The translations under genes and the position numbers were made by a program. A stretch of DNA of 64,000 nt from Lachnospiraceae bacterium (lineage in GTDB: Bacteria > Bacillota > Clostridia > Lachnospirales > Lachnospiraceae), in NCBI GenBank assembly GCA_017550165.1, contig JAFZQH010000029.1, positions 1-64,000 on the forward strand, in the 5' to 3' direction. The notes under the pieces are model-generated. The model ran no database searches. It worked only from the letters and a program-made list of their open reading frames with translations, and was not told the DNA's origin. This document shows positions 44,436-53,138 of this stretch, one piece after another. Positions within the stretch are counted from its first letter, which is position 1; every line of letters starts with the position of its first letter.

Positions 44436-46553
44436 CTATTTGAGCCTGAATGACTGCAGCGTCTCAAACAGCTTCCTGAAATCGATGGGCTTGGGGATAT
44501 GAGCATTCATTCCCGCATCAAGCGCCTTATCCTTATCTTCTCCGAAAGCATTGGCAGTCATGGCGATTATGGGTATATTGGCTAATTTGGGGTCCGGAAG
44601 CTGCCGGATCTGCCGTGTAGCCTCATATCCGTTAATTCGCGGCATCTGCACGTCCATAAGGATAAAGTCATAATAACCGGGTTGGCTGCAGGCCACTTTC
44701 TCCACGGCGTAAAAACCGTCCACTGCCTCTTCCACCGTAAGACCGGCCTCTTCCAGTATGATACGGGCGATCTCTCTGTTCATCTCGTTGTCTTCCGCAA
44801 GAAGAACTCTCATGCCGGACATATCCAATCCCTTTGCGGAACCCTGATCGTTTTCCACCTTTTCGGAACAAAGCCTCATGGTAAAACATATGGTGACCTT
44901 GGTTCCTTTGCCCTTTTCGGACTCAATGCCTATCGTTCCTCCCATGAGTTCAACAAGCCGCTTGACAATGGACATGCCCAAACCTGTACCCTCTATTCCG
45001 CTTACGGTGGAATTCCTCTCTCTTGCAAATGTATCGAATATCTTCGACAGGAACTCCTCGGACATTCCTATACCGTCATCTTCCACTATGAATTCATACT
45101 TACCCATATCCTCCAGAAAAGGTTCGGTCTGGCGTACGGTCATCATGACCGATCCGCCGGATTCAGTATATTTAATGGCGTTACTTGCCACATTCATAAG
45201 GACCTCATTTAAATGGACCTCATCGCCGTACACCTTGGTATCATGAATATCCTCGGCATGAAGCCCCAGAGAGACATGACGGGTATTGGCCATGGCTTTG
45301 CACATTATGATAATACCCTCAACACACTCCTTTATATCCAAGGGTTTCTCTTCCACAATGACATTACCGGACTCGATCCTTGCCATATCAAGAACATCAT
45401 TGATAAGCTCAAGCAGATGCATTCCCGAAATATCGATCTTGTTCAGGCAGTCCTCCACCCTTTCCCTGTCATCAATATGGGTCTTGGCTATTCCTGTGTA
45501 ACCCATGATGGCATTCATGGGAGTCCTGATATCGTGTGACATATTGAAGAGGAATGTGGTCTTGGCCCGCTCCGCATTTTCCGCCTTCTCAAGCCTCTCC
45601 TGAAGCACAACCCGGTCTATCTGTGCCAGCGTATCCTTCAGGATCCATATAAGATATGCGATCAGTATGATAACCTCTACGGTCCCGAATATGGAAAAGA
45701 TATTCTTTATATTGTTTGAATTGGCAAACACCTTGTCTTCCTCGATATAAGCCATTACGATCCATTTATACGCATAAGAAGGCATATAGTACATATACAT
45801 CCTGCCTCCGGTCTCTGCATCCACAAACACCGTCTTTCCCGTATCTCCCCGCTTGATCCCGTCTACTATATTACCGGGCCGATTGTTCATGGGGATATTC
45901 TCATTAAAGAAACCGTCCACGGTCCTGTAGTCCGTCTTATGTCCGGTGTCGAAAGTCAGTTCAAAGGTGTTGCCGTCGGCAAATGCTGCCTTCATTCCAC
46001 CTCCAAAGCTTACATTATGGACAAGGTTAGGCAGTAATGACCTGTCTATGTACTTAACCAGCAGTGCGCCTATCCTACCCTCACTCATAACGGGGGTAAC
46101 GCAAAGCATACTGTCAACTTCGGGATTACGGGCATCCTTTTCCAATCCTGCAAAATACGTCTCGGTCCTCTCCAGTCTCTTATATGTCTCTCCTGAATCC
46201 AGAGTCTCATCCTGTCCTTCCTCGTTGATCATGGTACCGTCTTTAAAGAGCAGCCTTATCGGAGACACGGTAATACCGGACCTCATTCCCTTCATCTGGT
46301 CATGAACAGCTTCTCCTTTAAGGTCTCCCAGGCGTGATAATACTCCGGCTTTGGCGTCGAGAGATTCTCCCTCGCCCTGCATTTTCTGGATAAATTCCTC
46401 GTTAATATCACAGGAACTGTCATAGAGACGCTCCCAGCACTGGGCCTCAGCCAGCTTGTATATCCTGAAAGCCATATAAAAAGTAATGCCTATTATCGCA
46501 ACAATAAGCACAATGGTAATTAATATACGTCTTCCGTTGGAGTTCTTTTTCAT
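44436..46553 (-). CDS. Membrane hybrid histidine kinase with receiver domain
   Basis: About 705 aa. Two membrane helices (about 10-28 and 285-305) bracket an extracytoplasmic Cache-like domain. The HisKA motif is NMSHDIRTPMNAIMGY, the ATPase has the N box NVASNAIKYTESG and G boxes EDDGIGMS and GTGLGMSIVKRLVELMGG, and the receiver domain has its phospho-Asp in FILMDVQMPRING and ends with a Lys in HIPKPIDF. There is no HPt or output domain. ATG at 46553 fits CGGAG; the upstream ATG at 46589 does not. Its kinase core is close to that of the plus-strand gene at 48393. Confidence 0.92.
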   Translation of the reverse strand: MKKNSNGRRILITIVLIVAIIGITFYMAFRIYKLAEAQCWERLYDSSCDINEEFIQKMQGEGESLDAKAGVLSRLGDLKGEAVHDQMKGMRSGITVSPIRLLFKDGTMINEEGQDETLDSGETYKRLERTETYFAGLEKDARNPEVDSMLCVTPVMSEGRIGALLVKYIDRSLLPNLVHNVSFGGGMKAAFADGNTFELTFDTGHKTDYRTVDGFFNENIPMNNRPGNIVDGIKRGDTGKTVFVDAETGGRMYMYYMPSYAYKWIVMAYIEEDKVFANSNNIKNIFSIFGTVEVIILIAYLIWILKDTLAQIDRVVLQERLEKAENAERAKTTFLFNMSHDIRTPMNAIMGYTGIAKTHIDDRERVEDCLNKIDISGMHLLELINDVLDMARIESGNVIVEEKPLDIKECVEGIIIMCKAMANTRHVSLGLHAEDIHDTKVYGDEVHLNEVLMNVASNAIKYTESGGSVMMTVRQTEPFLEDMGKYEFIVEDDGIGMSEEFLSKIFDTFARERNSTVSGIEGTGLGMSIVKRLVELMGGTIGIESEKGKGTKVTICFTMRLCSEKVENDQGSAKGLDMSGMRVLLAEDNEMNREIARIILEEAGLTVEEAVDGFYAVEKVACSQPGYYDFILMDVQMPRINGYEATRQIRQLPDPKLANIPIIAMTANAFGEDKDKALDAGMNAHIPKPIDFRKLFETLQSFRLK

Positions 46554-46669
46554 AACATATCTCCGTGGAGTATCCGGGAACAGACCCAAATTGTACAGTT
46601 AGCCTCTACATTATATCACCTTTATCAGTAAAAATCACCTTTGTGTTCATCTTTCACAAAATATTTTTG

Positions 46670-46684
46670 ATTGATAATATCAAT
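46670..46684. promoter_or_regulatory. Palindrome in the divergent region before the RsbW-like gene
   Basis: ATTGATA-A-TATCAAT is a perfect 7+1+7 palindrome, about 50 bases before the RsbW-like start and between divergent genes. It is a candidate operator, though in AT-rich DNA it could be chance. Confidence 0.3.
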
Positions 46685-46733
46685 TATATATGTTAAGATT
46701 TATTGGTAAAAATGTATATGGGCAGGTGGTATT

Positions 46734-47135
46734 TTGGAATTCAGGACTTTTACAGCTGAAGACGAAGAATATCCAGAGGTCTGTGCCTATGTGGAAGGCT
46801 GGCTTGAAGAGCATGACTGTCCCATGAAAGCGGCTATGCAGCTGACAGTAGCTCTGGAAGAGATATTCGTAAATATAGCCCATTACGCTTATCCTCATCC
46901 ACCGGGTAAGATGGATCTTGGCTTGGAATGTGAAGGGAATGTGATCAGAATGTGCTTTATTGACAGCGGCACGCCCTTTGACCCACTGGCCAAGGAAGAT
47001 CCGGATGTTACCCTCTCCGTGGAAGAGCGTGGGATAGGCGGTTTGGGAATTTTCATGGTCAAGAAGACCATGGACGATGTTACCTATGAATTTAAGGACG
47101 GCAAGAACATCCTTACCTTGACAAAGAATATATAA
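46734..47135 (+). CDS. RsbW/SpoIIAB-like anti-sigma ATP-binding protein
   Basis: A GHKL ATPase-fold regulator of 133 aa like the Ser kinases RsbW and SpoIIAB. The N box is EEIFVNIAHYAY (42-53), and the G boxes are DSGTPFDP and GIGGLGIFMVKKTMDDV. Such proteins phosphorylate or are held by STAS antagonists, freeing or trapping a partner, often a sigma factor. No sigma gene is nearby, so it may control another process. The start is TTG at 46734 with GGCAGGTGG in front. It lies 17 bases before the STAS gene. Confidence 0.88.
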   Translation: MEFRTFTAEDEEYPEVCAYVEGWLEEHDCPMKAAMQLTVALEEIFVNIAHYAYPHPPGKMDLGLECEGNVIRMCFIDSGTPFDPLAKEDPDVTLSVEERGIGGLGIFMVKKTMDDVTYEFKDGKNILTLTKNI

Positions 47136-47152
47136 TTACAGGAGGATTTATC

Positions 47153-47449
47153 ATGGATATTAACAAGAACAGAAACGGTGAAGCACTGGAGATAGCACTT
47201 ACAGGACGTCTTGATACCACCACGGCTCCCCAGCTTGACGAGGTTATTAAGAGTGATCTGGACGGAGTATCATCTCTCGTATTTAATCTTGCAAGCCTGG
47301 AGTACATTTCATCCGCAGGACTTCGTGTTCTTCTTTCGGCTCAGAAGGTTATGAACAAGCAGGGCCAGATGGTTGTGCGCAATGTTAAGGATGATATCAT
47401 GGAAGTGTTTGATATTACCGGATTTGCTGATATTCTTACAATCGAATAA
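47153..47449 (+). CDS. STAS-domain anti-sigma factor antagonist
   Basis: A 98-aa single STAS domain protein like SpoIIAA and RsbV. LEYISSAGLRVLLSAQK holds the conserved Ser pair (53-54), one of which is the expected phosphorylation site. The rest (LTGRLDTTTAPQLDE, ITGFADIL) is typical. It pairs with the RsbW-like kinase immediately upstream as a partner switch. ACAGGAGG is the ribosome site, and a strong terminator follows. Confidence 0.93.
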   Translation: MDINKNRNGEALEIALTGRLDTTTAPQLDEVIKSDLDGVSSLVFNLASLEYISSAGLRVLLSAQKVMNKQGQMVVRNVKDDIMEVFDITGFADILTIE

Positions 47450-47473
47450 GCTATCGATATAATATGAAACGAT

Positions 47474-47506
47474 CAAGGGAAGAGATTGACTGAATCTCTT
47501 CCCTTG
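47474..47506. terminator. Bidirectional terminator after the STAS gene
   Basis: CAAGGGAAGAGATT (47474-47487), loop GACTG and AATCTCTTCCCTTG (47493-47506) form a perfect 14-bp stem between convergent genes. T-rich DNA follows on the plus side, so it ends the RsbW-STAS transcript and probably also the opposite one. Confidence 0.8.
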
Positions 47507-47521
47507 CTGTTTCTGTCTGTT

Positions 47522-48277
47522 CTATCTGTTTCTAAGTTCTTCCACTGTCTCGAAGATCCCCTCGATCTCTTCGTCCATCATATCTTTCCAGTCGCCGTCA
47601 TATTCCGTGATACATGAGTCCGGTGTGTCGGTGATCCTCTTGATATAGCCGTCCAAGGCTCCGAAATCCCTCTCATAGCAATGATAGGAATTGGCTCTGT
47701 GGGTGTAGGTGCCCATAGCCACTCCGACTCCGTCAGCCACGCGCCTCTGGAGCATGATAAGGGCAAACATGTTCATAAATGAGGCCTTGCAAGCATCATT
47801 GCTCCTGAAAAGCACCTTGCAGTCCAGACGGCCGCCGTGAATAAAATACTGTATATGCTGAAGACAGGCAGGATCCTCAGATCCGATATCACTTGAATTA
47901 CGGATAAGGACTACCGCCCTCCTGGATGAGGGGTTGCGCTTTAATTCATTAATGACAAAGTCTATCTGGTTCTTGCCGTCACAGTTGACCATCCGGTCAT
48001 GGTAGGTATATACCCAGTTGCCCTTCTCCACCTCAAAATCCAGGATCCCGTCCAGCATTTCCATGATATACTGCTGAAGCTCTCTGGGGCCTCCGATAAA
48101 GCATTTGCTGATAAGGGGCTCCGAAAGGGGCTCCGTGATATGAATGGTCATGGACGTATCAAGACAGGTGGTGTTCCAGTCGGCACAGTCTACTATCTCG
48201 CCTTTGCTCTTAAGGGCAAGAAGGGCCTTATGATAGGCCACGGGTAATGTCTTCTCCTCTACAAATATCTCCGCCAT
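47522..48277 (-). CDS. Thymidylate synthase-like protein (divergent)
   Basis: About 251 aa, with the thymidylate synthase fold pattern. The nucleophile Cys138 lies in EDPACLQHIQYF where ThyA has PPCH. RSND (158-161), Asn169 and HCY (199-201) match the dUMP-binding RSxD, Asn and HxY positions, and RRAVVLIR matches the phosphate-binding Arg pair. Overall similarity is low, so it could be a dUMP/dCMP-type methylase or hydroxymethylase, or a specialised ThyA. ATG at 48277 is supported by AGGAGAAAGG. It is monocistronic, and no dihydrofolate reductase gene is nearby. Confidence 0.75.
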   Translation of the reverse strand: MAEIFVEEKTLPVAYHKALLALKSKGEIVDCADWNTTCLDTSMTIHITEPLSEPLISKCFIGGPRELQQYIMEMLDGILDFEVEKGNWVYTYHDRMVNCDGKNQIDFVINELKRNPSSRRAVVLIRNSSDIGSEDPACLQHIQYFIHGGRLDCKVLFRSNDACKASFMNMFALIMLQRRVADGVGVAMGTYTHRANSYHCYERDFGALDGYIKRITDTPDSCITEYDGDWKDMMDEEIEGIFETVEELRNR

Positions 48278-48315
48278 AAAAAAATCCTTTCTCCTAAGCA
48301 CTTCTGCTATAACAT

Positions 48316-48343
48316 CTTATAACATTTCGTTGTTTTTCGTCAA
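48316..48343 (-). promoter_or_regulatory. Predicted promoter for the thymidylate synthase-like gene
   Basis: On the minus strand TTGACG (48338-48343), 16 bases and TATAAG (48316-48321), about 40 bases before the ATG at 48277. Confidence 0.5.
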
Positions 48344-48392
48344 CGTTTGATATATTATAGTATAAGAGATTTTACCTGAAAAGGGGACTGTT

Positions 48393-50405
48393 ATGGAACG
48401 TTTCGGAATGGATCGTTTGAAAAACATATTGGGGATCAACAAGGTAGGTCTGTGGATCTATGAGCAGAACGGCGATTCTGCGCCAAGGATGTACTTTGAT
48501 GATAATATGAAGGACCAATGCGGGATCAGGGAAGAGATGTCTCCCGAGGATCTGTATACCTACTGGTACAGTCGTATCTGTGATGGCTATGAGGATCTTA
48601 TCAAGGAAGGGTTAAGCAGCATCGCTTCCAGGGAACACGCCGAAGTTCTCTATGAATGGAACCATCCCGAGAAGGGTCCCATGTTCGTCCGCACAGGAGG
48701 TCTTATCGACAAGTCTTATTCGGAAGGCACCCGCACCGAGGGCTTCCAGCAGGATGTTACCGATATCATCCACATTCAAAAAGAACAATACGAAAAGCAG
48801 ATCTCCCAGATCAGGGAGTCTTCCAGAGTTCGTTCCATTATAGCCGGTCTTGCCAATGACTATGATTACATAGGTCATATATCATTCCCGGATAATAGCC
48901 TTAAGACCTACCGTTCCACCTCCAAATTCCTGGAGCGGATGCAGGTGACCGATGCTCTGCCCGCCAATTCTGCGGTCTTCAGGCAGCTTATAGAAGATAA
49001 TACCTGGCCGGAGGATCATGAACGTTTTATCAGAAAAGGAAACCGAAACACCATCCTTCAGGAGATCAACCATAACGATACCTACCAGTTTGATTTCCGT
49101 CTTGCTTACCGGGGAGAGCCGGAGTATTACCGCATCAAATACGTCAAGAGCAACGATGAAAAAGATTCCCTTATCGTGGGTATCACCAATATAGACCAGC
49201 AGGTCAAGGCAAGAGAGAAAGAGGCCGCCCTCCAGGAGTCCATTCGTCAGGCCACCCGGGAGAACGAGGCCAAGACTTCTTTCCTTTTCAACATGTCCCA
49301 CGATATCAGGACGCCCATGAACGCCATTACCGGTTATACCGCCATGGCCAAAAAATATGTTAATTATCCCGACAGGGTTACCGATTACCTGGAGAAGATA
49401 GATATCTCCGGTCAGCAGCTTCTGCGCCTTATCAACCAGGTCCTTGATATGTCCAGGATCGAGGCTAACAAGGTGGTCATCAACGAAGAAGCCCTGGATA
49501 TCGTTACAAGATTTGATGATGTCCTGACCATAGTTGACTCTACCGCAAGGAACGCCGGTATCAGGCTTAAGGGCGTTATCAAGAATATCACCAACCGCAC
49601 GGTATACTGTGATGACCTCCGGATGAATCAGGTCATATTGAACATTCTGGGTAATGCCGTTAAATACACCCGACCCGGCGGTATGGTCACTGCTACTCTG
49701 GAGCAGCTCCGTTCCGATGACAAGGAGTCCGGCTGTTACAAGATAACCGTTGCGGACACGGGTATCGGAATGAGCGAGGAGTTCCTGGATAAGATATTTG
49801 ATGAATTCTCCAGAGAGCGTAATTCCACCTCCAGCAAGATCGAAGGTACGGGTCTGGGAATGTCTATTGTAAAGAAGCTTCTTGACGCTTTGGGAGGTAC
49901 CATTGATATCAAATCAACCCCCGGGAAAGGAACCACTGTCAGCGTAGTTATCAATTTCCGCCTCGCAGATGAGGAATCCGTTCCCATCAGGGAGACCACC
50001 CAGGCTGATACTGATATCCTCAACGGCAAACGTGTCCTTTTGGTTGAAGACAATGAGATGAACCGTGAGATCGCAAGGAGTATCCTTGAAGAATTCGGAA
50101 TGATCGTCTTCGAAGCAGAAGACGGAGATATCGCCGTCCGCAAGGTTGAAGAAGCCGAGGCCGGCTATTATGACTATGTGCTTATGGATGTCCAGATGCC
50201 CCGGATGAACGGGTTCGAGGCTACACGGGCCATAAGGGAACTCCCTGATAAGGAAAAGTCCGGGCTCCCCATTATCGCTATGACCGCTAACGCTTTCTCA
50301 GAAGATAAGCAGCGGGTTCTTGCTTCAGGAATGGACGCTCACCTTCCCAAACCCATAGACATCACTGATCTTGTCATTACCCTTGGCAGATTCGCAAGAA
50401 CTTAA
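48393..50405 (+). CDS. Cytoplasmic hybrid histidine kinase with receiver domain
   Basis: A soluble hybrid kinase of 670 aa with no membrane helices. The N-terminal 270 residues are PAS-like (YEWNHPEKGPMFVRTGGLID, then FDFRLAYRGEPEYYRIKYVK). The kinase core has HisKA NMSHDIRTPMNAITGY, N box NILGNAVKYTRPGG and G boxes ADTGIGMS and GTGLGMSIVKKLLDALGG. The receiver holds its Asp in VLMDVQMPRMNGF. It lacks an output domain. It is a close paralogue of the membrane kinase at 44436-46553. AAAAGGGG precedes the ATG, and a terminator follows. Confidence 0.92.
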   Translation: MERFGMDRLKNILGINKVGLWIYEQNGDSAPRMYFDDNMKDQCGIREEMSPEDLYTYWYSRICDGYEDLIKEGLSSIASREHAEVLYEWNHPEKGPMFVRTGGLIDKSYSEGTRTEGFQQDVTDIIHIQKEQYEKQISQIRESSRVRSIIAGLANDYDYIGHISFPDNSLKTYRSTSKFLERMQVTDALPANSAVFRQLIEDNTWPEDHERFIRKGNRNTILQEINHNDTYQFDFRLAYRGEPEYYRIKYVKSNDEKDSLIVGITNIDQQVKAREKEAALQESIRQATRENEAKTSFLFNMSHDIRTPMNAITGYTAMAKKYVNYPDRVTDYLEKIDISGQQLLRLINQVLDMSRIEANKVVINEEALDIVTRFDDVLTIVDSTARNAGIRLKGVIKNITNRTVYCDDLRMNQVILNILGNAVKYTRPGGMVTATLEQLRSDDKESGCYKITVADTGIGMSEEFLDKIFDEFSRERNSTSSKIEGTGLGMSIVKKLLDALGGTIDIKSTPGKGTTVSVVINFRLADEESVPIRETTQADTDILNGKRVLLVEDNEMNREIARSILEEFGMIVFEAEDGDIAVRKVEEAEAGYYDYVLMDVQMPRMNGFEATRAIRELPDKEKSGLPIIAMTANAFSEDKQRVLASGMDAHLPKPIDITDLVITLGRFART

Positions 50406-50423
50406 GTTTTCACTAGAATCGAG

Positions 50424-50450
50424 AAGAGCAGGACCATTCATCCTGCTCTT
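50424..50450. terminator. Bidirectional terminator after the hybrid kinase
   Basis: AAGAGCAGGA (50424-50433), loop CCATTCA and TCCTGCTCTT (50441-50450), then TTT. It lies between two convergent stops, and the A-rich left side lets it work for both strands. Confidence 0.8.
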
Positions 50451-50475
50451 TTTAAATATATCAATACTCTTTTGA

Positions 50476-51813
50476 CTATACAGCAATCTGTGCCCCTCCT
50501 GCCAGCTGCTGTTCTTCATTCTCTCCTTCAGTCTCGGTTATAACAAGCCCCTCCATCTTCTTGTTCTCTTCCATCAGCTTACGACCGCCGATACAGGAAA
50601 CATTAACAAGTATTATGGATATGATATAGAATCCGAAAGCCAGTAAAAGACTTACGCTATACGATCCGAATATAGCTGCGACCCCGGCGTAAACCGTATG
50701 ACATAATGCGCCGGCAAAGGCGAACATTATCATAACAATGGAATTGATCCTCGCATAGTCTTTCTTCCCGAAGATCTCCCTCGCAACCTGGGGCGAAACT
50801 ACCATGGTCTGGCATATTCCCATTCCGTAAAGAGCACATCCCACGTACATCATAGGACTTGATCCGCTGACAGATAGTATCAATGCTCCCAAAGCGCCGA
50901 TGGAGCTGTAGATGGTGGCCGCCATCCGGACACCTATCTTATCGCATAGTATCCCCAGAGGAACATTTGCAATAAGCTGAATGACCATACAGATACTTAC
51001 CAGCAGCGATCCCGTGTTAGGACTTAATCCCATGGTAACCGCATGGCTGGGGAACTGCTGATTAAAACCTCCTCCTATGGAAAGGAAGAATGCCACGAAT
51101 ATGGTTGTAAAAAAGATGGGCATCTTTAATGCATCCTTTAGGGATGTTCCGTAAGTAACGTTGGATACCTTGCTGCCTTCTTTAACGACCGTCTCTCCCA
51201 GCTCTACGCCGTAGGGAAGCAGTCCCATGTCTTCCGGCTTGTTGACCAGCATGAATATGGCTGTGGGAAGCATGAGCACCAGCGCTATCACCGCATATAC
51301 GCGATAGGCAGTCTGCCATCCGTAAGCCTGGATGATGTTGGTGGCGATGGGAGAAAGGATAGCCCCCGTGATCCCGGAAAAAGCAAAGGATATTCCGGAT
51401 GCGAAGCCCCTCTTCTTCTCGAACCAGTTACTAATCAATATGGATATGGGCAGCGGTGCGATAAAGGAAATGGATATTCCCAGCGGGACCGCTATGATAT
51501 ACCAATGCATGAGATCCGTCCCAAAGGACATGAACACAAAGCATACCGCCATAACTATCGTGGCTATGGACAACAGCAGTTTGATATTCCCCTTTGGGAT
51601 CATCCTGCCTGCGATATACATTCCGATTATCAGCCCTAATCCCTGGATGGTCATGTAAAATGAGACTGCCGCTTTTGTTACGCCCAAAGCATCGGCAACA
51701 AATGGCAGAAACACTCCGACGGAATTGAGGCACATTCCAAAACCGACAGACATCATAATACACGTTCCTATCAATATAACCCAACAATAATGTGTTTTCT
51801 TTCTATTATTCAT
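50476..51813 (-). CDS. MFS transporter downstream of uroD-family gene 1
   Basis: A 12-helix major facilitator of 445 aa resembling the oxalate/formate antiporter (OFA) type: LGVTKAAVSFYMTIQGLGLI, YIAGRMIPKGN and WFEKKRGFASGISFAFSGI. The C-terminal tail is hydrophilic. It lies 44 bases after the uroD-family gene at 51858 on the same strand and has no terminator between, so it should import or export the substrate or product of that enzyme. The substrate cannot be deduced. Confidence 0.88.
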   Translation of the reverse strand: MNNRKKTHYCWVILIGTCIMMSVGFGMCLNSVGVFLPFVADALGVTKAAVSFYMTIQGLGLIIGMYIAGRMIPKGNIKLLLSIATIVMAVCFVFMSFGTDLMHWYIIAVPLGISISFIAPLPISILISNWFEKKRGFASGISFAFSGITGAILSPIATNIIQAYGWQTAYRVYAVIALVLMLPTAIFMLVNKPEDMGLLPYGVELGETVVKEGSKVSNVTYGTSLKDALKMPIFFTTIFVAFFLSIGGGFNQQFPSHAVTMGLSPNTGSLLVSICMVIQLIANVPLGILCDKIGVRMAATIYSSIGALGALILSVSGSSPMMYVGCALYGMGICQTMVVSPQVAREIFGKKDYARINSIVMIMFAFAGALCHTVYAGVAAIFGSYSVSLLLAFGFYIISIILVNVSCIGGRKLMEENKKMEGLVITETEGENEEQQLAGGAQIAV

Positions 51814-51857
51814 CAGTTCTTCCCCCGCAGTCTTGATCAGAAATACCTTCTCTTATC

Positions 51858-52886
51858 TTAAAGGTTTGCGTACTGCTTCATTGAGTATTCGATTATCTCC
51901 GTCTCAAATACTCTGTATCTCTCAGCATCATTAAAATTAAGGTTAAGAACAACACCTGCTCCACCTGTAACATGAGCACCGAATCCGTCTACGATATCTC
52001 TCGCATATTTGCGAAGACCCTCGTGATCAACGTCCATGTCATAAAGGATAAAGGGATTGGGCGCATACTCGCATGTAACCCTGTCACCGTACTTATCCAT
52101 GATCCCCCTGATGTCATTGATCACCTGTATCTCCAGCATATCGGGCTTAAGCTCTTCCATGATATCCGGAATGAACTGCTCGATCTTGCCGCAGTTGTGG
52201 AACTCGATCTTAACTCCCCTTGCACGGAAAGCATCAAATATCCTTCTGGTAGGCTCAAGAAGCAGTTCTTCCATGGTATCTACCGAGAAGAATCCCGATT
52301 TGGCTGTCCCCCAGTCATCGTTATATATAACGAAATCAAAATCATAAATATCAGCCATACGGTTAAAGATCTCTATCTTGTAATCAGCCATTGCATTGAA
52401 AAACGATTTGCAGCTGTCCGGATCCTCAAGAAGAGCGATCAGGGCATTCTCAAATCCCATGAACATATGCATACGCTCGAAGATACCGTTACCGTAGGGC
52501 GTTGCAAGAACCTTATTGGGATTCTTTTTAAAATTGGGAGATGCCTCCCACACATAATCGTCCATGTTAGGCCACTTAACGTACTTCTCCCAGTCTGAGA
52601 TCTCCTCGAACATGATACCTTCCGGCGTAGGTGTCCCGTAAGTCTCAGAAAAGATATACTTGCATCCGAACCAGTCATCCGTAGCGGAATTCATGGAACG
52701 GGGCATATCCTGATTGGCTTTGCAAAGGGCAAACTGGGTGGTCCTGTACTGGTTTGCCATCCACATGGGCTTCTCATGATTGATGGCCTTTAAAAAGTTC
52801 TCACGCTCACTGATGGGAAGATCAAGTCCCAGATCAGGAGGCGCGATGGGCTTTATGGCCGATACTTTGATGTCTGAACATTTCAT
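51858..52886 (-). CDS. Uroporphyrinogen decarboxylase-family protein 1
   Basis: A URO-D/MtaA fold protein of 342 aa. Pieces of the family pattern are PISERENFLKAINHEKPMWM at the start, MFMGFENALIALLEDP, IYNDDWGT, and EFHNCGKIEQF with His230 and Cys232. The HxC pair is the zinc-binding core of corrinoid-dependent methyltransferases such as MtaA and is not used in true heme-pathway UroD. No heme genes or corrinoid proteins are nearby, so heme synthesis is unlikely. It is divergent from the PucR gene and has a conserved element upstream. Its reaction is unknown. Confidence 0.85.
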   Translation of the reverse strand: MKCSDIKVSAIKPIAPPDLGLDLPISERENFLKAINHEKPMWMANQYRTTQFALCKANQDMPRSMNSATDDWFGCKYIFSETYGTPTPEGIMFEEISDWEKYVKWPNMDDYVWEASPNFKKNPNKVLATPYGNGIFERMHMFMGFENALIALLEDPDSCKSFFNAMADYKIEIFNRMADIYDFDFVIYNDDWGTAKSGFFSVDTMEELLLEPTRRIFDAFRARGVKIEFHNCGKIEQFIPDIMEELKPDMLEIQVINDIRGIMDKYGDRVTCEYAPNPFILYDMDVDHEGLRKYARDIVDGFGAHVTGGAGVVLNLNFNDAERYRVFETEIIEYSMKQYANL

Positions 52887-52939
52887 ATTACCTTCTCCTC
52901 CATTCTCCTGAAAATGTTACTGACTCTTTGTTATTTTCA

Positions 52940-52986
52940 ATTATAGGGCTGCGATATTTCGAAAAAAATGTGTCGAAAATACAAAA
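52940..52986 (-). promoter_or_regulatory. uroD gene 1 promoter with shared upstream element
   Basis: On the minus strand TATAAT occupies 52940-52945. Thirty-four bases lie between it and TTTTGTA (52980-52986), which continues as TTTTCGACACATTT. The -35 position is a weak T-tract. The element and its spacing are the same as before uroD genes 2 and 4, which suggests activator control. Confidence 0.6.
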
Positions 52987-53032
52987 GGGAAGGGCCAAAA
53001 ATCCCCTTGCAAAAAAATCTTTTGGACGAGGC

Positions 53033-53087
53033 GTACATATATGACGATTTTTTTCGTGTTACCTTTTTCCCGAAGATGTGATATACT
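53033..53087 (+). promoter_or_regulatory. Promoter region of the PucR gene
   Basis: TTACCT (53059-53064), 17 bases and TATACT (53082-53087) form the promoter. Just upstream is a near-palindrome around CGTACATATATGACG. The 9-mer GTACATATA (53033-53041) recurs at 54740-54748 in the uroD gene 2 leader. TTTTTTTCGTG at 53048 resembles the shared uroD element weakly and at a different spacing. Confidence 0.5.
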
Positions 53088-53138
53088 AGGCAACACACAA
53101 GGGAACAGTGATACAAGATATTCTCAGGGGAGGTAAAT

